Assembly: GCA_028689655.1 (NCBI GenBank)
Contig: JAQVCT010000013.1
Coordinates: 22,900 to 86,899 of the forward strand
Direction of reading: 5' to 3'
Source: Lachnospiraceae bacterium
GTDB taxonomy: Bacteria > Bacillota > Clostridia > Lachnospirales > Lachnospiraceae
DNA length: 64,000 bases
Below the pieces are notes generated by a model. That model saw only the letters and a list, made by a program, of their open reading frames with translations, ran no database searches and was not told the origin of the DNA. Position numbers and translations under genes: made by a program. Positions 47,201 through 56,748 of the stretch are shown here, piece by piece (within the stretch, counting starts at the first letter, position 1; every line of letters begins with the position of its first letter).

Positions 47201-50200
47201 TCATGATGTAGAACTGAATTGTCATGGTTACAGTCCTATTTATAGTGATACAATGGACCTTTTGGGGCCACAGTCCTGTAAGATTTCCAGTAGTATAGCA
47301 GCCGTAGAGGTGACAGGGGGGGCAACAGGAAAGAACTTTCAGTATGAGAAAAGTGAGATTACCTTGTCTTCGGTAAATACCATGACCTATGATATTAATT
47401 CCTATTTCTGGTATTTTGAGCCGACAGAAACCTGGCCGGGTAATGTATTTAGCGGAAGACTTATCATAGAAACCCAGCAGGGTATTAATCCCATCACCTA
47501 TATCATACTGCCCCAGGGAGTGAAATATATAGAAGGCAGTATCAAGGACTCTGCGCCGGAAGTTAAGGTAATTAAAAACTATGATGGAAAAGGCAGCAGT
47601 CTCTTATCCATTGAGTACTATGGAAAGACGAACGGAGGACATGCCTTTAACGAAACATCTCGCTATTTAAGTCCGAAATTTGTGGTGGATGCCTCCTGTG
47701 AAAAAGGAAAACTTATGCTGGGGGACAATGTTTACTCGGAAATCAGTGAGCGCAATATAAGCACAGATCTGCAATTAAGCCAGAATACCCGCTATCTGGT
47801 GGCGGATACTCATGATGTAAATAGAAATGGAAGTACCACAGATAAAGTATTTAAACCGGATAGATACTATGCAGGTGAATTCATTAATATCCTTATGCCT
47901 ACAGGCAGCAGTGGTGTGTATAACTCTATTAATTCCACACTGGTAACGGATCTCACTGCAGATGCCGTGTATACGGTAGGACAGAGTGCGACTTATAACT
48001 TTGGTATCCGTTCCGGAGATAATATGAAGAATCTGGAAATCTATGTGCCGATACCGAAGAAGGGAAGTATGACTCTGGCGGATACGAACTACACCAATGA
48101 CTGGAGTGCCAGCCTCACAGGGGCAGCCACCTATGAGGGGGATGCAGAGGATGTCACATTGTCCTATACCACGGGTACGGTCGGCAGTGCATCAGAAGCC
48201 GCAGGACTAAGCTACTCCACGGCAACCCCTTCTGACTGGAGTCAGGTTACCTGCGTGAAAGTGGAAAAAACAGCCGCAACCTCAGAAAAAGGTTTTGACT
48301 TTCATTTACCCATTTCTATTCCGAAGAACAAGACCAGCGGTACGACGTTGTCTGCGTATATGGGCGCTTATGCAGTATACCAATTAAATGAAAACACAAC
48401 GAAGGAAAAGAAATATACCGATCCGTTGCAGATGGCACTGGTGGATTATACCGCATCCGGTTATGTATGGAAGGATGAGAATGCCAACGGCAAGCGGGAT
48501 ACCAGTGAACCGGTGGTAACAGGTCATAAGGTGACACTCTTTGACAGCTCGAATCATAAAGTGAAGGAAACAACTACGGACAGTACCGGTCTGTTTGAAT
48601 TTACCATCAATACACTGAGTACCTATACCATCCTGGTGGATGAGTTACCAGATTACTTTGTTACTGCAATGGATAATGCAGGTGCCGGGGATTATAAGGA
48701 TTCTGACATTGATCAGGAAACGAGAAAATATACCTTTACCATGAATGAGAGTCATACCTATGTGAATCATCTGGGCGCAGGCTTTGTACCGCCTACGAAA
48801 TTCTCTCTCACAGAGGAAGAGAGCAGTCTGGTGATGCTGGAGGGCAGTACGAAGAAGCTGACCTATACGGTAATGCCGGAGGATGGCAGGACACCTGTCT
48901 TTATCAGCAGCAACCCTGCTATCGTACAGGTGACCCCCACCGGCTATATTACCTGTAAACAGGCAGGTACCGCGAATATCTCCATGGAATTATCTCAGCT
49001 GTATGGGAACGGAGCGGCTGCGAAAGCTACGATTCAGGTAACGGTAAAGGCAAGGGTAAATCTGGTCATAACCGTGAAGCAGGATACGATTACCATTCGG
49101 GAACCGGAATACAGTAGTATAATAGACAATGAGGTCAAAAAAAATTATACGGTGACTTATGGGGATTATACGGAGAAGAAAAGTGAAACTGTGACCTATA
49201 TTGATGAGAAAGGAAATAGTGTTTACACCTACGATATGTATCAAAAGAGCGGCACTTACTATGGTACGATCACAGCAACGGATACCTTTGGACAGACCTC
49301 AAAGGGAAAAATAACGGTTGTTATCATATCAAAATACGCAAAAGCAGAAGGTACCGTGAAGGATGAAAATGGAAATGTGGTAGCAGGCGTAAACCTGACA
49401 TGTCGTCAGGGTGCTGCGACCTATTCCATTTACTATACCACCAGTACCGGTGCTTATTATACTGCCAATCTGAAAAATGGAGACTATTCGATCATAGCAA
49501 CAGTAGGAACCCAAAAATATGTATTTCCACTTACAATAGCAGAAGGAGCTGTAACCTCGGATACCGATTTGGTAATTCGCACTGAGGAGGCGGTTGCAGA
49601 AATCGCAGGAAAGGTAACCTTAAATGGAAACACCATGTATTATGCACATACGGTCTCACTGATCAATAAGGCGACGGGAACCATACTGCAGACAATACAA
49701 AACTCAGGAAACTCATATGGACAGTTCCGCTTCTATGTTGAATCGGATGACACATATACCGTCAAGGTTACCTATAATGGGAATAACTACAGCAAAACAG
49801 TGACAGTTGACGGTATGCTGAGTGGAGATGCCAATATTGATTTGAATACAGAGACCAGGATGGGCCCTTCTCTTACCGGAACAGTGTTTGGAAATGACGG
49901 GGAAGTGGCAGCAGGCATATCAGTAGTGATTAAAAAGGACGGTGAGGATCATCTCACACTCACCACGAATCAGGACGGTGTATACAATGTGGACGACCAG
50001 AAAGATGGTACTTACACCACAGAAGCTACACAGGGAGAAAAGACTAAGAAAATCACCATCACGATTAGTAATGGTGTGATTCAGGGAAGTCCTTCCATGG
50101 ATATAAATCTGTCAACCAAAGTAGTCGTAGATAAGGTGACGGTGACAGGCGCAGCCCGGGTAAATATAGGAAAATCAGAGAAATATCAGGCGCAGGTAAC

Positions 50201-52325
50201 TGGCGAAAACGATCCGTCCCAGGAGGTGACCTGGAGTATCCAGGGGGATCACCATGCAGATACCACTATGGGAACGGATGGTACTTTGCAGGTTGCCCCG
50301 GAGGAAACAGCAGATAATATCGTCATACGCGGCACATCCACGGAGGATACCACCAAGTACGGTGAGAAGACGGTTGAGATTACAAAGACTTTATATGAGG
50401 TAAGCTTTGACATGCAGGGACATGGCACACCAATTGCCAAGGTAACAAAGATTGTTCCGGACAATAAGCTTGTGGCACCCACAGAGCCTCAGGAAGCAGG
50501 CTATACATTTAACGGCTGGTTCAAAGAGCAAACCTGTGAAAATGCATGGAACTTTGAAGAAGATACCGTGGGCAGTAATATTACACTCTATGCAAAATGG
50601 ACAGAGAAGATGTCGGCGTCCTTAAAGGGTAAAGTATCCTATGAGAATAAAGTACCGGTAGAAGGTGCAGCGATCACCCTTAACCATAAGACCACAGAGG
50701 AAAGCATTACCGTGGATACCAATGGTAAGTCGTTTGTAACCGATGTAAACGGAGGATATATCGTAGAGAAGCTTCCAGATGGTACCTATGACATGAAGGT
50801 CACGATTACGGTAAATACAGAGACCGGAACGGAGCAGCAGACGGCGGTCATAACCGGTATCGTATCTGAAAATGGTAAAATTACGGACTTTGGAAAGGGA
50901 CAGGAAGCACAGGGAAGTACAGCTGCAAGTACCGCAGAAGCCATTGTGGTAGTAAAGCCTGACAGCGTTACCAAAGTGGAAGAAAAGCTGGAGGCTTTAC
51001 CCACACCTCCGGCAGAAAATGCCACAGAGGAGGAAATTGCGGAAAAGAAAGAAGAAATTGCCCAGAAAGAAGATGAATTTTTGGATGCAAAATCTGATTA
51101 CGAGAAGCTTCCGGACAGATATCAAGATCAGATCGAACCGGATTTAAAAGAGAAATTAGATAGCTTGATTAAGGTGTTCCTTGATATCAAAACGAAAGTA
51201 GAGGCATCGGAAGGCGTTAAGATAAAGGCAGGAAACCTTAATGAGCTGGCTGGTCTGCTTTTCACAAAGGATGAGATAGAGACAGATATAGGAGCAACAG
51301 AAGCAAAGAAGGCGACGGTTACTTTGCGGGTACAGGAACAAGCGGAGGCTGGTGAAGGAAATAGTGATCAATCAACACTGCAGAAGTTTGCGTCTGACAA
51401 TAGTAAGAAAACAGGAATCTATCTGGACATTAGTGTGGAAAAACAGATAGAAGGTGACGAAGCGAAAAAGATATCACAAACACCGAAAAATCTGGAAATT
51501 TCCATAGAGATACCGGAATCAATCCGTGGAAACAGCAATTATCAGGTAGCCAGTGTGCACGAAGGAGGCTTGTGCATACATGATACGACACAGCACGGTG
51601 ATACGCTGACATTCTACTCCAATAAATTCTCCACCTATGCAATTCTTTATAACGAAGAAGGGGGAGGAAGTGGGAATAAACCGGAAACGGGTGGCGATTC
51701 AGGAAATGACACAGGAAATACAGGAGGTGACTCGGGAAATACAGGAAATGACTCAGGGAATTCGGGAGGCGACTCGGGAAATACAGGAAATGACTCAGGT
51801 AATTCAGGAACAGATACAGGCAATGGGTCAAACAGTGGAAATGATGGAGGAAATTCTTCCCATAGCAGTTCAAACACCACGACACCTGCAGTAATACCCC
51901 TTGTAAAGCCCGCAGACGCCACAGTGGCAGTCATAGATATGCCACAGGCAGACCCAAATATCACGGGCGATGAAGGAAATACCCAGAAAAACAAGAACAA
52001 CGCTGGATTAGAGGGCGAGAACATACCGAAAACAGGAGATGAAGCCCCTTATGGTATTATAATTTTACTAATCTTGGCGGTGGTATTTGTAAAAGTGATT
52101 TTGTGGGGATATTTCAGTACAGAGGATGAATGGAAGCAAAAGAAACAGAAAAATGCACAGGCAGTGTCCCGGTGCATTGCATGGGGCAAGGGAAAAGATA
52201 AGAAAAAATGTATTCTGGCAATTTCACTAATCATGCTTCACATCATGGCCTTCCGCTGTGAGTGGGAATGCTATTGCCTGGTGAAGAAAATCCTTCATAG
52301 AGAGGTAACCTATGCCATCAGATAA
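44277..52325 (+). CDS. Giant sortase-anchored surface protein with C-terminal extension
   Basis: 2682 residues. A first hydrophobic helix (about 17-38) and a signal-peptide-like segment (about 66-88, ending QANA) open it. A Thr/Glu/Pro repeat region follows (about 160-215). Further on lie an SdrD-B-like domain (SGYVWKDENANGKRD, about 1393), a Big_2-like Ig domain (about 1508-1595), carboxypeptidase-regulatory-like domains (from about 1690), an InlB-type B repeat (about 2040-2115), and a Gly/Asn/Ser/Asp linker. The sorting signal is IPKTG (2583-2587) plus a membrane helix. About 70 residues follow, with another hydrophobic stretch, far longer than a normal basic tail. Probably an adhesin; ATG 44292 is an alternative start. 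Confidence 0.88.
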   Translation: MECARMKRESTFYKKIIHIGKKHRILIYGIIVFLIMWRVSEGLYTRLKKLPHNLYENRRNYARRMFAFGLALILVCSNLSVLSLQANAEGDNTDVILQETEVAAQEDTEQPQEAAGTETENETPVESTGEPSTAEKAPEQTGAESKPDDSIDEEKPEEVHTTEAANEEPTTQEPTIQEPTTEEPTTQEPTTEETTSEEITTEEPTTEEITTETAEEGAVSYETEEIKKLLKETRTLSAFTYEKELRVPLHTASTEIDFPDTVEGTVVVEKIYEIQTIQRTYQERSEETDHNEEISTNEILNQELTTESTETKETILVEEKVIETKEEIEKSEETHTLSVSWKDCAESEDGTRSGAYDEESIGTYRFVANLSQEDYARQKLNTPYEELAKEDMPLLTVLVGEKGPVVLTSDLGVTVTAESEEIIPQETKLEVEKIEVSQDSLKSIADKETAINYDNMVAAPLNISLELQKEEIQPDGKVEVSIEIPKEIHPDTAAVYYIAEDGSVEKENGHIESGCYIFETTHLSTRAVVGEGDSEEPSDYLSINIQKPTLADLGNFTAYNSNNSNCILFFTKMELVSGYKDTAMTITLPKEFSFYSYDTHTNLELQKFLAAGDVVKGTNEAGEETLTYKPSKVSTGNIAPMIGLEVNKSKVIPGVQVTVTAAYEATKANGDKVTEEESFTVTPNAATFYTVDAYNNDYSTQYKLDPVKNLIVETYVSGSTDGPGASDWKIQAKLPAEAAYAAEDLQSTLPEGVTRTYDTASHTVTFTGASLAAGGSTGKLYYKVDFTGQKEELSKLTNGVTKTYQQTEKTTFTCKEIDAQGAYTIEKAGNCTSSYYYYYTQAKPASESDMYGYIYAYSNGIQSVEANHTTQYMRYTWRNYTLSDYKDFSLKMNLPKNIGDVARLNYLSMSDDNNEYEYVLHYTTNLSESERTFTFTRQERIFELPYNEYLTGMSLTREDYATDYDETKLGDSYSNHDVELNCHGYSPIYSDTMDLLGPQSCKISSSIAAVEVTGGATGKNFQYEKSEITLSSVNTMTYDINSYFWYFEPTETWPGNVFSGRLIIETQQGINPITYIILPQGVKYIEGSIKDSAPEVKVIKNYDGKGSSLLSIEYYGKTNGGHAFNETSRYLSPKFVVDASCEKGKLMLGDNVYSEISERNISTDLQLSQNTRYLVADTHDVNRNGSTTDKVFKPDRYYAGEFINILMPTGSSGVYNSINSTLVTDLTADAVYTVGQSATYNFGIRSGDNMKNLEIYVPIPKKGSMTLADTNYTNDWSASLTGAATYEGDAEDVTLSYTTGTVGSASEAAGLSYSTATPSDWSQVTCVKVEKTAATSEKGFDFHLPISIPKNKTSGTTLSAYMGAYAVYQLNENTTKEKKYTDPLQMALVDYTASGYVWKDENANGKRDTSEPVVTGHKVTLFDSSNHKVKETTTDSTGLFEFTINTLSTYTILVDELPDYFVTAMDNAGAGDYKDSDIDQETRKYTFTMNESHTYVNHLGAGFVPPTKFSLTEEESSLVMLEGSTKKLTYTVMPEDGRTPVFISSNPAIVQVTPTGYITCKQAGTANISMELSQLYGNGAAAKATIQVTVKARVNLVITVKQDTITIREPEYSSIIDNEVKKNYTVTYGDYTEKKSETVTYIDEKGNSVYTYDMYQKSGTYYGTITATDTFGQTSKGKITVVIISKYAKAEGTVKDENGNVVAGVNLTCRQGAATYSIYYTTSTGAYYTANLKNGDYSIIATVGTQKYVFPLTIAEGAVTSDTDLVIRTEEAVAEIAGKVTLNGNTMYYAHTVSLINKATGTILQTIQNSGNSYGQFRFYVESDDTYTVKVTYNGNNYSKTVTVDGMLSGDANIDLNTETRMGPSLTGTVFGNDGEVAAGISVVIKKDGEDHLTLTTNQDGVYNVDDQKDGTYTTEATQGEKTKKITITISNGVIQGSPSMDINLSTKVVVDKVTVTGAARVNIGKSEKYQAQVTGENDPSQEVTWSIQGDHHADTTMGTDGTLQVAPEETADNIVIRGTSTEDTTKYGEKTVEITKTLYEVSFDMQGHGTPIAKVTKIVPDNKLVAPTEPQEAGYTFNGWFKEQTCENAWNFEEDTVGSNITLYAKWTEKMSASLKGKVSYENKVPVEGAAITLNHKTTEESITVDTNGKSFVTDVNGGYIVEKLPDGTYDMKVTITVNTETGTEQQTAVITGIVSENGKITDFGKGQEAQGSTAASTAEAIVVVKPDSVTKVEEKLEALPTPPAENATEEEIAEKKEEIAQKEDEFLDAKSDYEKLPDRYQDQIEPDLKEKLDSLIKVFLDIKTKVEASEGVKIKAGNLNELAGLLFTKDEIETDIGATEAKKATVTLRVQEQAEAGEGNSDQSTLQKFASDNSKKTGIYLDISVEKQIEGDEAKKISQTPKNLEISIEIPESIRGNSNYQVASVHEGGLCIHDTTQHGDTLTFYSNKFSTYAILYNEEGGGSGNKPETGGDSGNDTGNTGGDSGNTGNDSGNSGGDSGNTGNDSGNSGTDTGNGSNSGNDGGNSSHSSSNTTTPAVIPLVKPADATVAVIDMPQADPNITGDEGNTQKNKNNAGLEGENIPKTGDEAPYGIIILLILAVVFVKVILWGYFSTEDEWKQKKQKNAQAVSRCIAWGKGKDKKKCILAISLIMLHIMAFRCEWECYCLVKKILHREVTYAIR

Positions 52326-53049
52326 GAAAAAGAAAATTATCTGTGTCATACAAAAAGGGTTGACCTGTCTTATGATAATCTCTGTCTGCTATCTGCTGTG
52401 GTATCAGCAGGATAGCAGACAGAGTAAAGAAAAGTATGAGAGACTGGTTTCCATGACGGATATAGAGGATGTGAATGGGTCTGATCAGGAGGAAACATCA
52501 GGGCATATTTTGGAGAATTATCAGTCCCTGTATCAGGTCAATCAGGATATGGTGGGCTGGATAGAAATAGAAGATACAGACTTATCCTATCCGGTGGTAC
52601 AGACTAAAAATAACAGTTATTATCTGGATCATGATTTTGATAAAGCCCAGGATAGACATGGGTGTATTTTTGCTGACCAAAAATGTGATGTAGATTCTGG
52701 TAATCATATCATGCTTTATGGACACCACATGAAGGATGGTTCTATGTTTGCGTCTTTGGAGGATTATAAGGAAAAGGATTACTATGAGCAGCACAGGCGG
52801 ATTAAGTTTGATACTCTTTATGAGACACGAACCTATGAAGTGGTGGCGGTATTTCAGACAAAGGCATATGCCTATCCCAATATAGACAGTGAAAAGGCAT
52901 TTCAAGCATATTATGACAGGATACGGGAAGCGGCATTGTATCCTGCCCAATTGTCCGTGGAATATGGAGATCAATTATTGACACTTGTGACTTGCAGTTA
53001 TCAGATGGAGGAGGGAAGGTTCATAATTGTTGCCAAAAGAGTAGAATAG
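52312..53049 (+). CDS. srtB: Class B sortase
   Basis: The 245-residue protein has an N-terminal membrane anchor (about residues 13-30) and the catalytic triad: His137 or His138 in LYGHHMKDGSMF, Cys228 in LVTCSYQ and Arg236 in GRFIIVAKR. The spacing and overall pattern are class B. It overlaps the surface-protein gene by 14 bases, so the IPKTG protein is its likely substrate. Confidence 0.92.
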   Translation: MPSDKKKKIICVIQKGLTCLMIISVCYLLWYQQDSRQSKEKYERLVSMTDIEDVNGSDQEETSGHILENYQSLYQVNQDMVGWIEIEDTDLSYPVVQTKNNSYYLDHDFDKAQDRHGCIFADQKCDVDSGNHIMLYGHHMKDGSMFASLEDYKEKDYYEQHRRIKFDTLYETRTYEVVAVFQTKAYAYPNIDSEKAFQAYYDRIREAALYPAQLSVEYGDQLLTLVTCSYQMEEGRFIIVAKRVE

Positions 53050-53092
53050 GGCATAGATGTCCTGTGAGAATTGTAAGTCTTTTACAAATTCT

Positions 53093-53121
53093 TTGACATT
53101 TCTCCAAATCTCCCGTATAGT
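53093..53121 (+). promoter_or_regulatory. Sigma-A promoter of the riboswitch-ATPase unit
   Basis: TTGACA at 53093-53098 and TATAGT at 53116-53121 are spaced 17 bp; an overlapping TATAAT (53121-53126) would give too wide a spacing. Confidence 0.75.
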
Positions 53122-53130
53122 ATAATTAAT

Positions 53131-53215
53131 AAGAGGGAGTAACCAACGCTTCCCTGCGTTTGCGATGTCGTCAGTACGGTGATGAGCCCGGTGTCGTGAG
53201 TAACTGGTGAGACTT
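53131..53215 (+). promoter_or_regulatory. yybP-ykoY (manganese) riboswitch
   Basis: The RNA has the family landmarks in order: GAGGGAGTAACC at the 5' side, GTCGTCAGTACGG, GATGAGCCCGG, then AACTGGTGAGACTTTT at the 3' side. This class senses Mn2+ and often controls Mn export proteins. It lies between a promoter and a terminator ahead of a P-type ATPase gene. Recognition is by eye, without a covariance search. Confidence 0.82.
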
Positions 53216-53251
53216 TTATTGCGTAGAGATTATGCAATAGGGTCTTTTTTT
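53208..53251 (+). terminator. Expression-platform terminator
   Basis: ATTGCGTA pairs with TATGCAAT, extended by GAC/GTC, followed by seven T. It starts within the riboswitch 3' side, so ligand binding can switch between read-through and stop. A CAGTCCAT/ATGGACTG hairpin precedes the gene's ribosome binding site at 53340-53360. Confidence 0.85.
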
Positions 53252-53380
53252 ATTCCCTTTCTTCTTTGCATAATCTCCACGAGAACGTAAACACTTATTG
53301 ATTATATCAGGTTTTCTATGAAAATCAGATATGCGGAGGCAGTCCATTTGCGATGGACTGATGCTCAAGGAGGGCATAGT

Positions 53381-56074
53381 ATGAAATCGTATTATCAGTT
53401 ATCGGCAGAGGAAGTAAAGGAAAAGGTAAATGGTTATCAGGAACCTATCAGAAAAGCGGATGCGGAGCGTCATCGGGAACAGTATGGACCAAATGAGCTG
53501 GAAGAGGGCGCGCGAAAAAGCTGGATAAAGATATTTTTGGAGCAGTTCTATGATTTTCTGGTAATCATATTAATCATTTCGGCAGTGATATCAGGACTTC
53601 TGGGAGATGGAGAGAGTGCAGCAGTCATTCTGGTAGTGATCACCATGAATGCCATCCTGGGTACCGTGCAGACGCTGAAAGCGGAGCAATCCCTCAACAG
53701 TCTGAAAAAGCTTGCAGGTCAGGAAGCGAAGGTCGTCAGGAATGGGGAGACCGTGCTGTTACCGACCAGGGAGATTACCGTGGGAGATACCATACTGCTG
53801 GAGGCGGGGGATGCTGTTCCGGCGGACGGCAGACTTCTGGAGAACTACAGTCTGAAAATAGATGAGAGCGCACTGACGGGAGAAAGCCTTGGGGTGGAGA
53901 AGAACGGAGAGACCATAGCGAAGGAAGTGCCTTTGGGAGATCGTCTTAACATGGTCTATTCAGGAAGCTTCGTCACCTATGGACGTGGCTCCTATATGGT
54001 GACGGATATCGGGATGAGTACAGAGGTAGGAAAGATAGCCACTCTTCTGAAGACCACCTCGGAGAAGAAGACCCCTTTACAGATCAACCTGGATCACTTT
54101 GGTCAGAAACTGTCCATGATCATCCTACTTTTCTGCGGAGTCTTATTTGGCATCAGCATTTATCGGGGAGAAAATATAGGGAATGCCTTTATGTTCGCAG
54201 TGGCACTGGCGGTTGCGGCAATTCCGGAGGCACTGAGTTCCATCGTGACCATCGTGCTGTCCTTTGGAACACAGAAGATGGCAAAGGAGCATGCTATTAT
54301 CCGTAAATTGCAGGCTGTGGAAGGTCTGGGCAGTGTATCGGTGATCTGCTCTGATAAGACCGGAACCCTGACACAGAATAAGATGACGGTAGAGCAGTAT
54401 TATGTGGAAGGGACACAGATCGCTGCAAAGGATATTTCCACACAGGACAGAGCGCAGTGGCAGTTGATACTTTACAGTATCCTCTGCAATGATGCCAGCA
54501 TAAAAGATGGGACGGAGATCGGTGATCCCACAGAGACAGCCCTTCTGGCAGTGGCTCTTGGAAAATGCGGAGAGGGAAATGGTGACATAGACTGTGATAA
54601 GGGAGCAGACCCGGATACACAGATCAACCCAGATACACAGATCAATATAGAAGCGTTGCGGAGACAATATCCGCGAATCAATGAGATTCCCTTTGACAGT
54701 GATCGAAAGCTTATGACCACGGTACATGAGATAGACGGAAAGACCTTGATGATCGTAAAAGGGGCTGTGGACGTACTGTCAGACCGTATGGTGAAGATAC
54801 AGACCCGGCAGGGGGAAGTCACCGGTATCACAGAGCAGGATCTGTTGACGATCCAGGATCAGAATCAGCATTTTTCGGAAAATGGATTACGGGTTCTGGC
54901 GTTTGCCTATAAAGAAATAACAGAAGGTTCCAAGATTGATCTCAACGGGGAATATGACCTGACCTTTTTGGGACTCATTGCCATGATGGACCCGCCACGG
55001 GAGGAATCCAGAGATGCGGTGGCAGAATGCATCAAGGCTGGAATCAAACCAGTGATGATCACCGGAGATCATAAGGTAACAGCCGCCGCCATTGCCAAGA
55101 GAATAGGCATCCTTCATGATATGTCCGAGGCGTGCGAGGGAGCCGAGATCGACGGTTTATCCGATGAGGAGTTAGAAGATTTTGTAGAGCATATCTCCGT
55201 CTACGCCAGAGTATCGCCGGAGCACAAGATCAGAATCGTCCGCGCATGGCAGCAAAAAGGAAATATCGTATCCATGACTGGGGATGGGGTCAATGATGCT
55301 CCGGCATTAAAGCAGGCAGATATCGGAGTGGCGATGGGCATCACCGGAACAGAAGTATCCAAAGACGCCGCCGCCATGATCCTCACGGATGACAATTTCG
55401 CCACCATCGTGAAAGCGGTGGAGAACGGAAGAAATATCTATCGAAATATTAAGAACTCTATTCAGTTCCTGCTTTCAGGTAATCTGGCTGCCATATTGGC
55501 GGTACTATATGCCTCCATTGCAGGGCTGGTAGTTCCTTTTGCACCAGTACATCTGTTATTTATCAACTTACTCACAGACAGTCTGCCGGCAATTGCGCTG
55601 GGACTGGAGCCACAGACGAAGGCAGTGATGGAAGAGAAGCCAAGACCTATGAATGAATCCATTCTCACCAGAAATTTCCTCAGCAAGATAGGCACGGAGG
55701 GTATTGTGATCGCGGTCTTTACCGTGAGCGGATTTCTCATAGGACTGGAAAATGGAGGAGCCATCCTTGGCAGTACCTATGCCTTTGGTATTCTGTGTCT
55801 TTCCAGACTGGTGCATGGCTTTAATTGTAAGTCGGATAGGCCCATTCTCTTCTCACGGAAGATTTTTAACAATGGGTATCTCATAGGTGCATTTGTCCTT
55901 GGCGTAGCTTTGATCACAGCGGTACTGATGATTCCGGGATTACATGGAATCTTTAAAGTGCAGACGCTGTCCATCTCACAGCTTATGATGGTGTATGCTC
56001 TGGCACTTGCCAATCTGCCGGTGATTCAGCTCCTGAAATATGTGAGAAACAAAATGCAGCTCCAGAGGAAATAG
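53381..56074 (+). CDS. P2-type cation-transporting ATPase, likely Mn2+ (or Ca2+) exporter
   Basis: 897 residues from ATG 53381 (CAAGGAGGGCATAGT); the in-frame ATG 53318 would add a segment encoded by the leader hairpin. Motifs: cation-ATPase N domain, TGES near 166, transmembrane PEAL (IPEALSS), phosphorylation site DKTGTLT with Asp325, and TGDGVNDAP near 634, plus about ten membrane helices. The SERCA-like pattern suggests Ca2+ or Mn2+; the manganese riboswitch upstream favours Mn2+ efflux. Confidence 0.93.
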   Translation: MKSYYQLSAEEVKEKVNGYQEPIRKADAERHREQYGPNELEEGARKSWIKIFLEQFYDFLVIILIISAVISGLLGDGESAAVILVVITMNAILGTVQTLKAEQSLNSLKKLAGQEAKVVRNGETVLLPTREITVGDTILLEAGDAVPADGRLLENYSLKIDESALTGESLGVEKNGETIAKEVPLGDRLNMVYSGSFVTYGRGSYMVTDIGMSTEVGKIATLLKTTSEKKTPLQINLDHFGQKLSMIILLFCGVLFGISIYRGENIGNAFMFAVALAVAAIPEALSSIVTIVLSFGTQKMAKEHAIIRKLQAVEGLGSVSVICSDKTGTLTQNKMTVEQYYVEGTQIAAKDISTQDRAQWQLILYSILCNDASIKDGTEIGDPTETALLAVALGKCGEGNGDIDCDKGADPDTQINPDTQINIEALRRQYPRINEIPFDSDRKLMTTVHEIDGKTLMIVKGAVDVLSDRMVKIQTRQGEVTGITEQDLLTIQDQNQHFSENGLRVLAFAYKEITEGSKIDLNGEYDLTFLGLIAMMDPPREESRDAVAECIKAGIKPVMITGDHKVTAAAIAKRIGILHDMSEACEGAEIDGLSDEELEDFVEHISVYARVSPEHKIRIVRAWQQKGNIVSMTGDGVNDAPALKQADIGVAMGITGTEVSKDAAAMILTDDNFATIVKAVENGRNIYRNIKNSIQFLLSGNLAAILAVLYASIAGLVVPFAPVHLLFINLLTDSLPAIALGLEPQTKAVMEEKPRPMNESILTRNFLSKIGTEGIVIAVFTVSGFLIGLENGGAILGSTYAFGILCLSRLVHGFNCKSDRPILFSRKIFNNGYLIGAFVLGVALITAVLMIPGLHGIFKVQTLSISQLMMVYALALANLPVIQLLKYVRNKMQLQRK

Positions 56075-56155
56075 AAGAGCGGAAGTAAAGAAGAAAAATA
56101 AAAGAAGGAAAATAAAAGAGAGGAAGTAGAAAAGAGGAAGTAAAGAGGAAAAATG
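56060..56155 (+). repeat. Purine-rich degenerate repeats after the ATPase stop
   Basis: Variants of GAGGAAGTAGAAAA and AAATAAAAGA recur from the stop codon region onward (AGAGGAAATAG, GCGGAAGTAAAG, GAGGAAGTAGAA, GAGGAAGTAAAG). The array resembles the stop-codon-anchored repeats after ecfA2 and the LytTR gene but is more decayed. Confidence 0.5.
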
Positions 56156-56278
56156 ATGGAACAGAATGTGATAGAATCATAAAAATATATTGAAAAAAAC
56201 AGTTAATAGTGGTAAATTAAATTGTGTACAATACAAAACAAAGCAATCGATAACGACATAAAAGAAAGGCGCTTGGAG

Positions 56279-56722
56279 ATGAGTAAATGCGAGAAGGATG
56301 ATATGCTGCGCCTGAAGAGCCAGTTGTGTTTCCCACTATATGCCTGTTCCAAGGAGGTGGTACGAAGATACAAACCTTTTCTGGATGAACTTGATCTGAC
56401 TTATACGCAATATATCACCATGATGGTCATGTGGGAAAAGCAGGAGATCAATGTGAAGTGTCTGGGTCAGATCCTGTATCTGGACTCTGGGACATTGACC
56501 CCTGTATTGAAAAAGCTGGAATCCAAAGGTTACCTCACCAGAAAACGATCCAAAGAAGACGAGAGAAATCTGCGCGTCACCATTACCGCAGCGGGTAATG
56601 AGCTGAAAGAGCGTGCCAAGACAGTTCCCCAGCAGGTAGGGAAATGCGTGCATCTGCAACCGGAGGAAGCGGAGGAGCTTTACCGGCTGCTCTATAAGAT
56701 ATTGGATGATATGGGATTGTGA
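56279..56722 (+). CDS. ohrR: MarR family regulator, OhrR-like
   Basis: From ATG 56279 the protein is 147 residues. It has LKSQLCFPLYACSKE, where Cys17 matches the peroxide-sensing Cys of OhrR, then LTYTQYITMMVMWEKQ, and the winged helix LYLDSGTLTPVLKKLESKGY. OhrR represses organic hydroperoxide resistance genes until its Cys is oxidised. No ohr gene is nearby; targets are unknown. The in-frame start 56222 is weaker. Confidence 0.85.
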   Translation: MSKCEKDDMLRLKSQLCFPLYACSKEVVRRYKPFLDELDLTYTQYITMMVMWEKQEINVKCLGQILYLDSGTLTPVLKKLESKGYLTRKRSKEDERNLRVTITAAGNELKERAKTVPQQVGKCVHLQPEEAEELYRLLYKILDDMGL

Positions 56723-56748
56723 TACCGCATTTGTACGCAGACGGAAAT

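Noticed and set aside
51647..52024. Pro/Phe/Ser-rich open frames opposite the Gly/Asn/Ser linker of the surface protein
   Set aside because: They result from the repeat composition on the other strand.
44277..52325. Agr-type autoinducer peptide system with the kinase and LytTR regulator
   Set aside because: No agrB-like protease or short agrD-like peptide gene is visible near the kinase.
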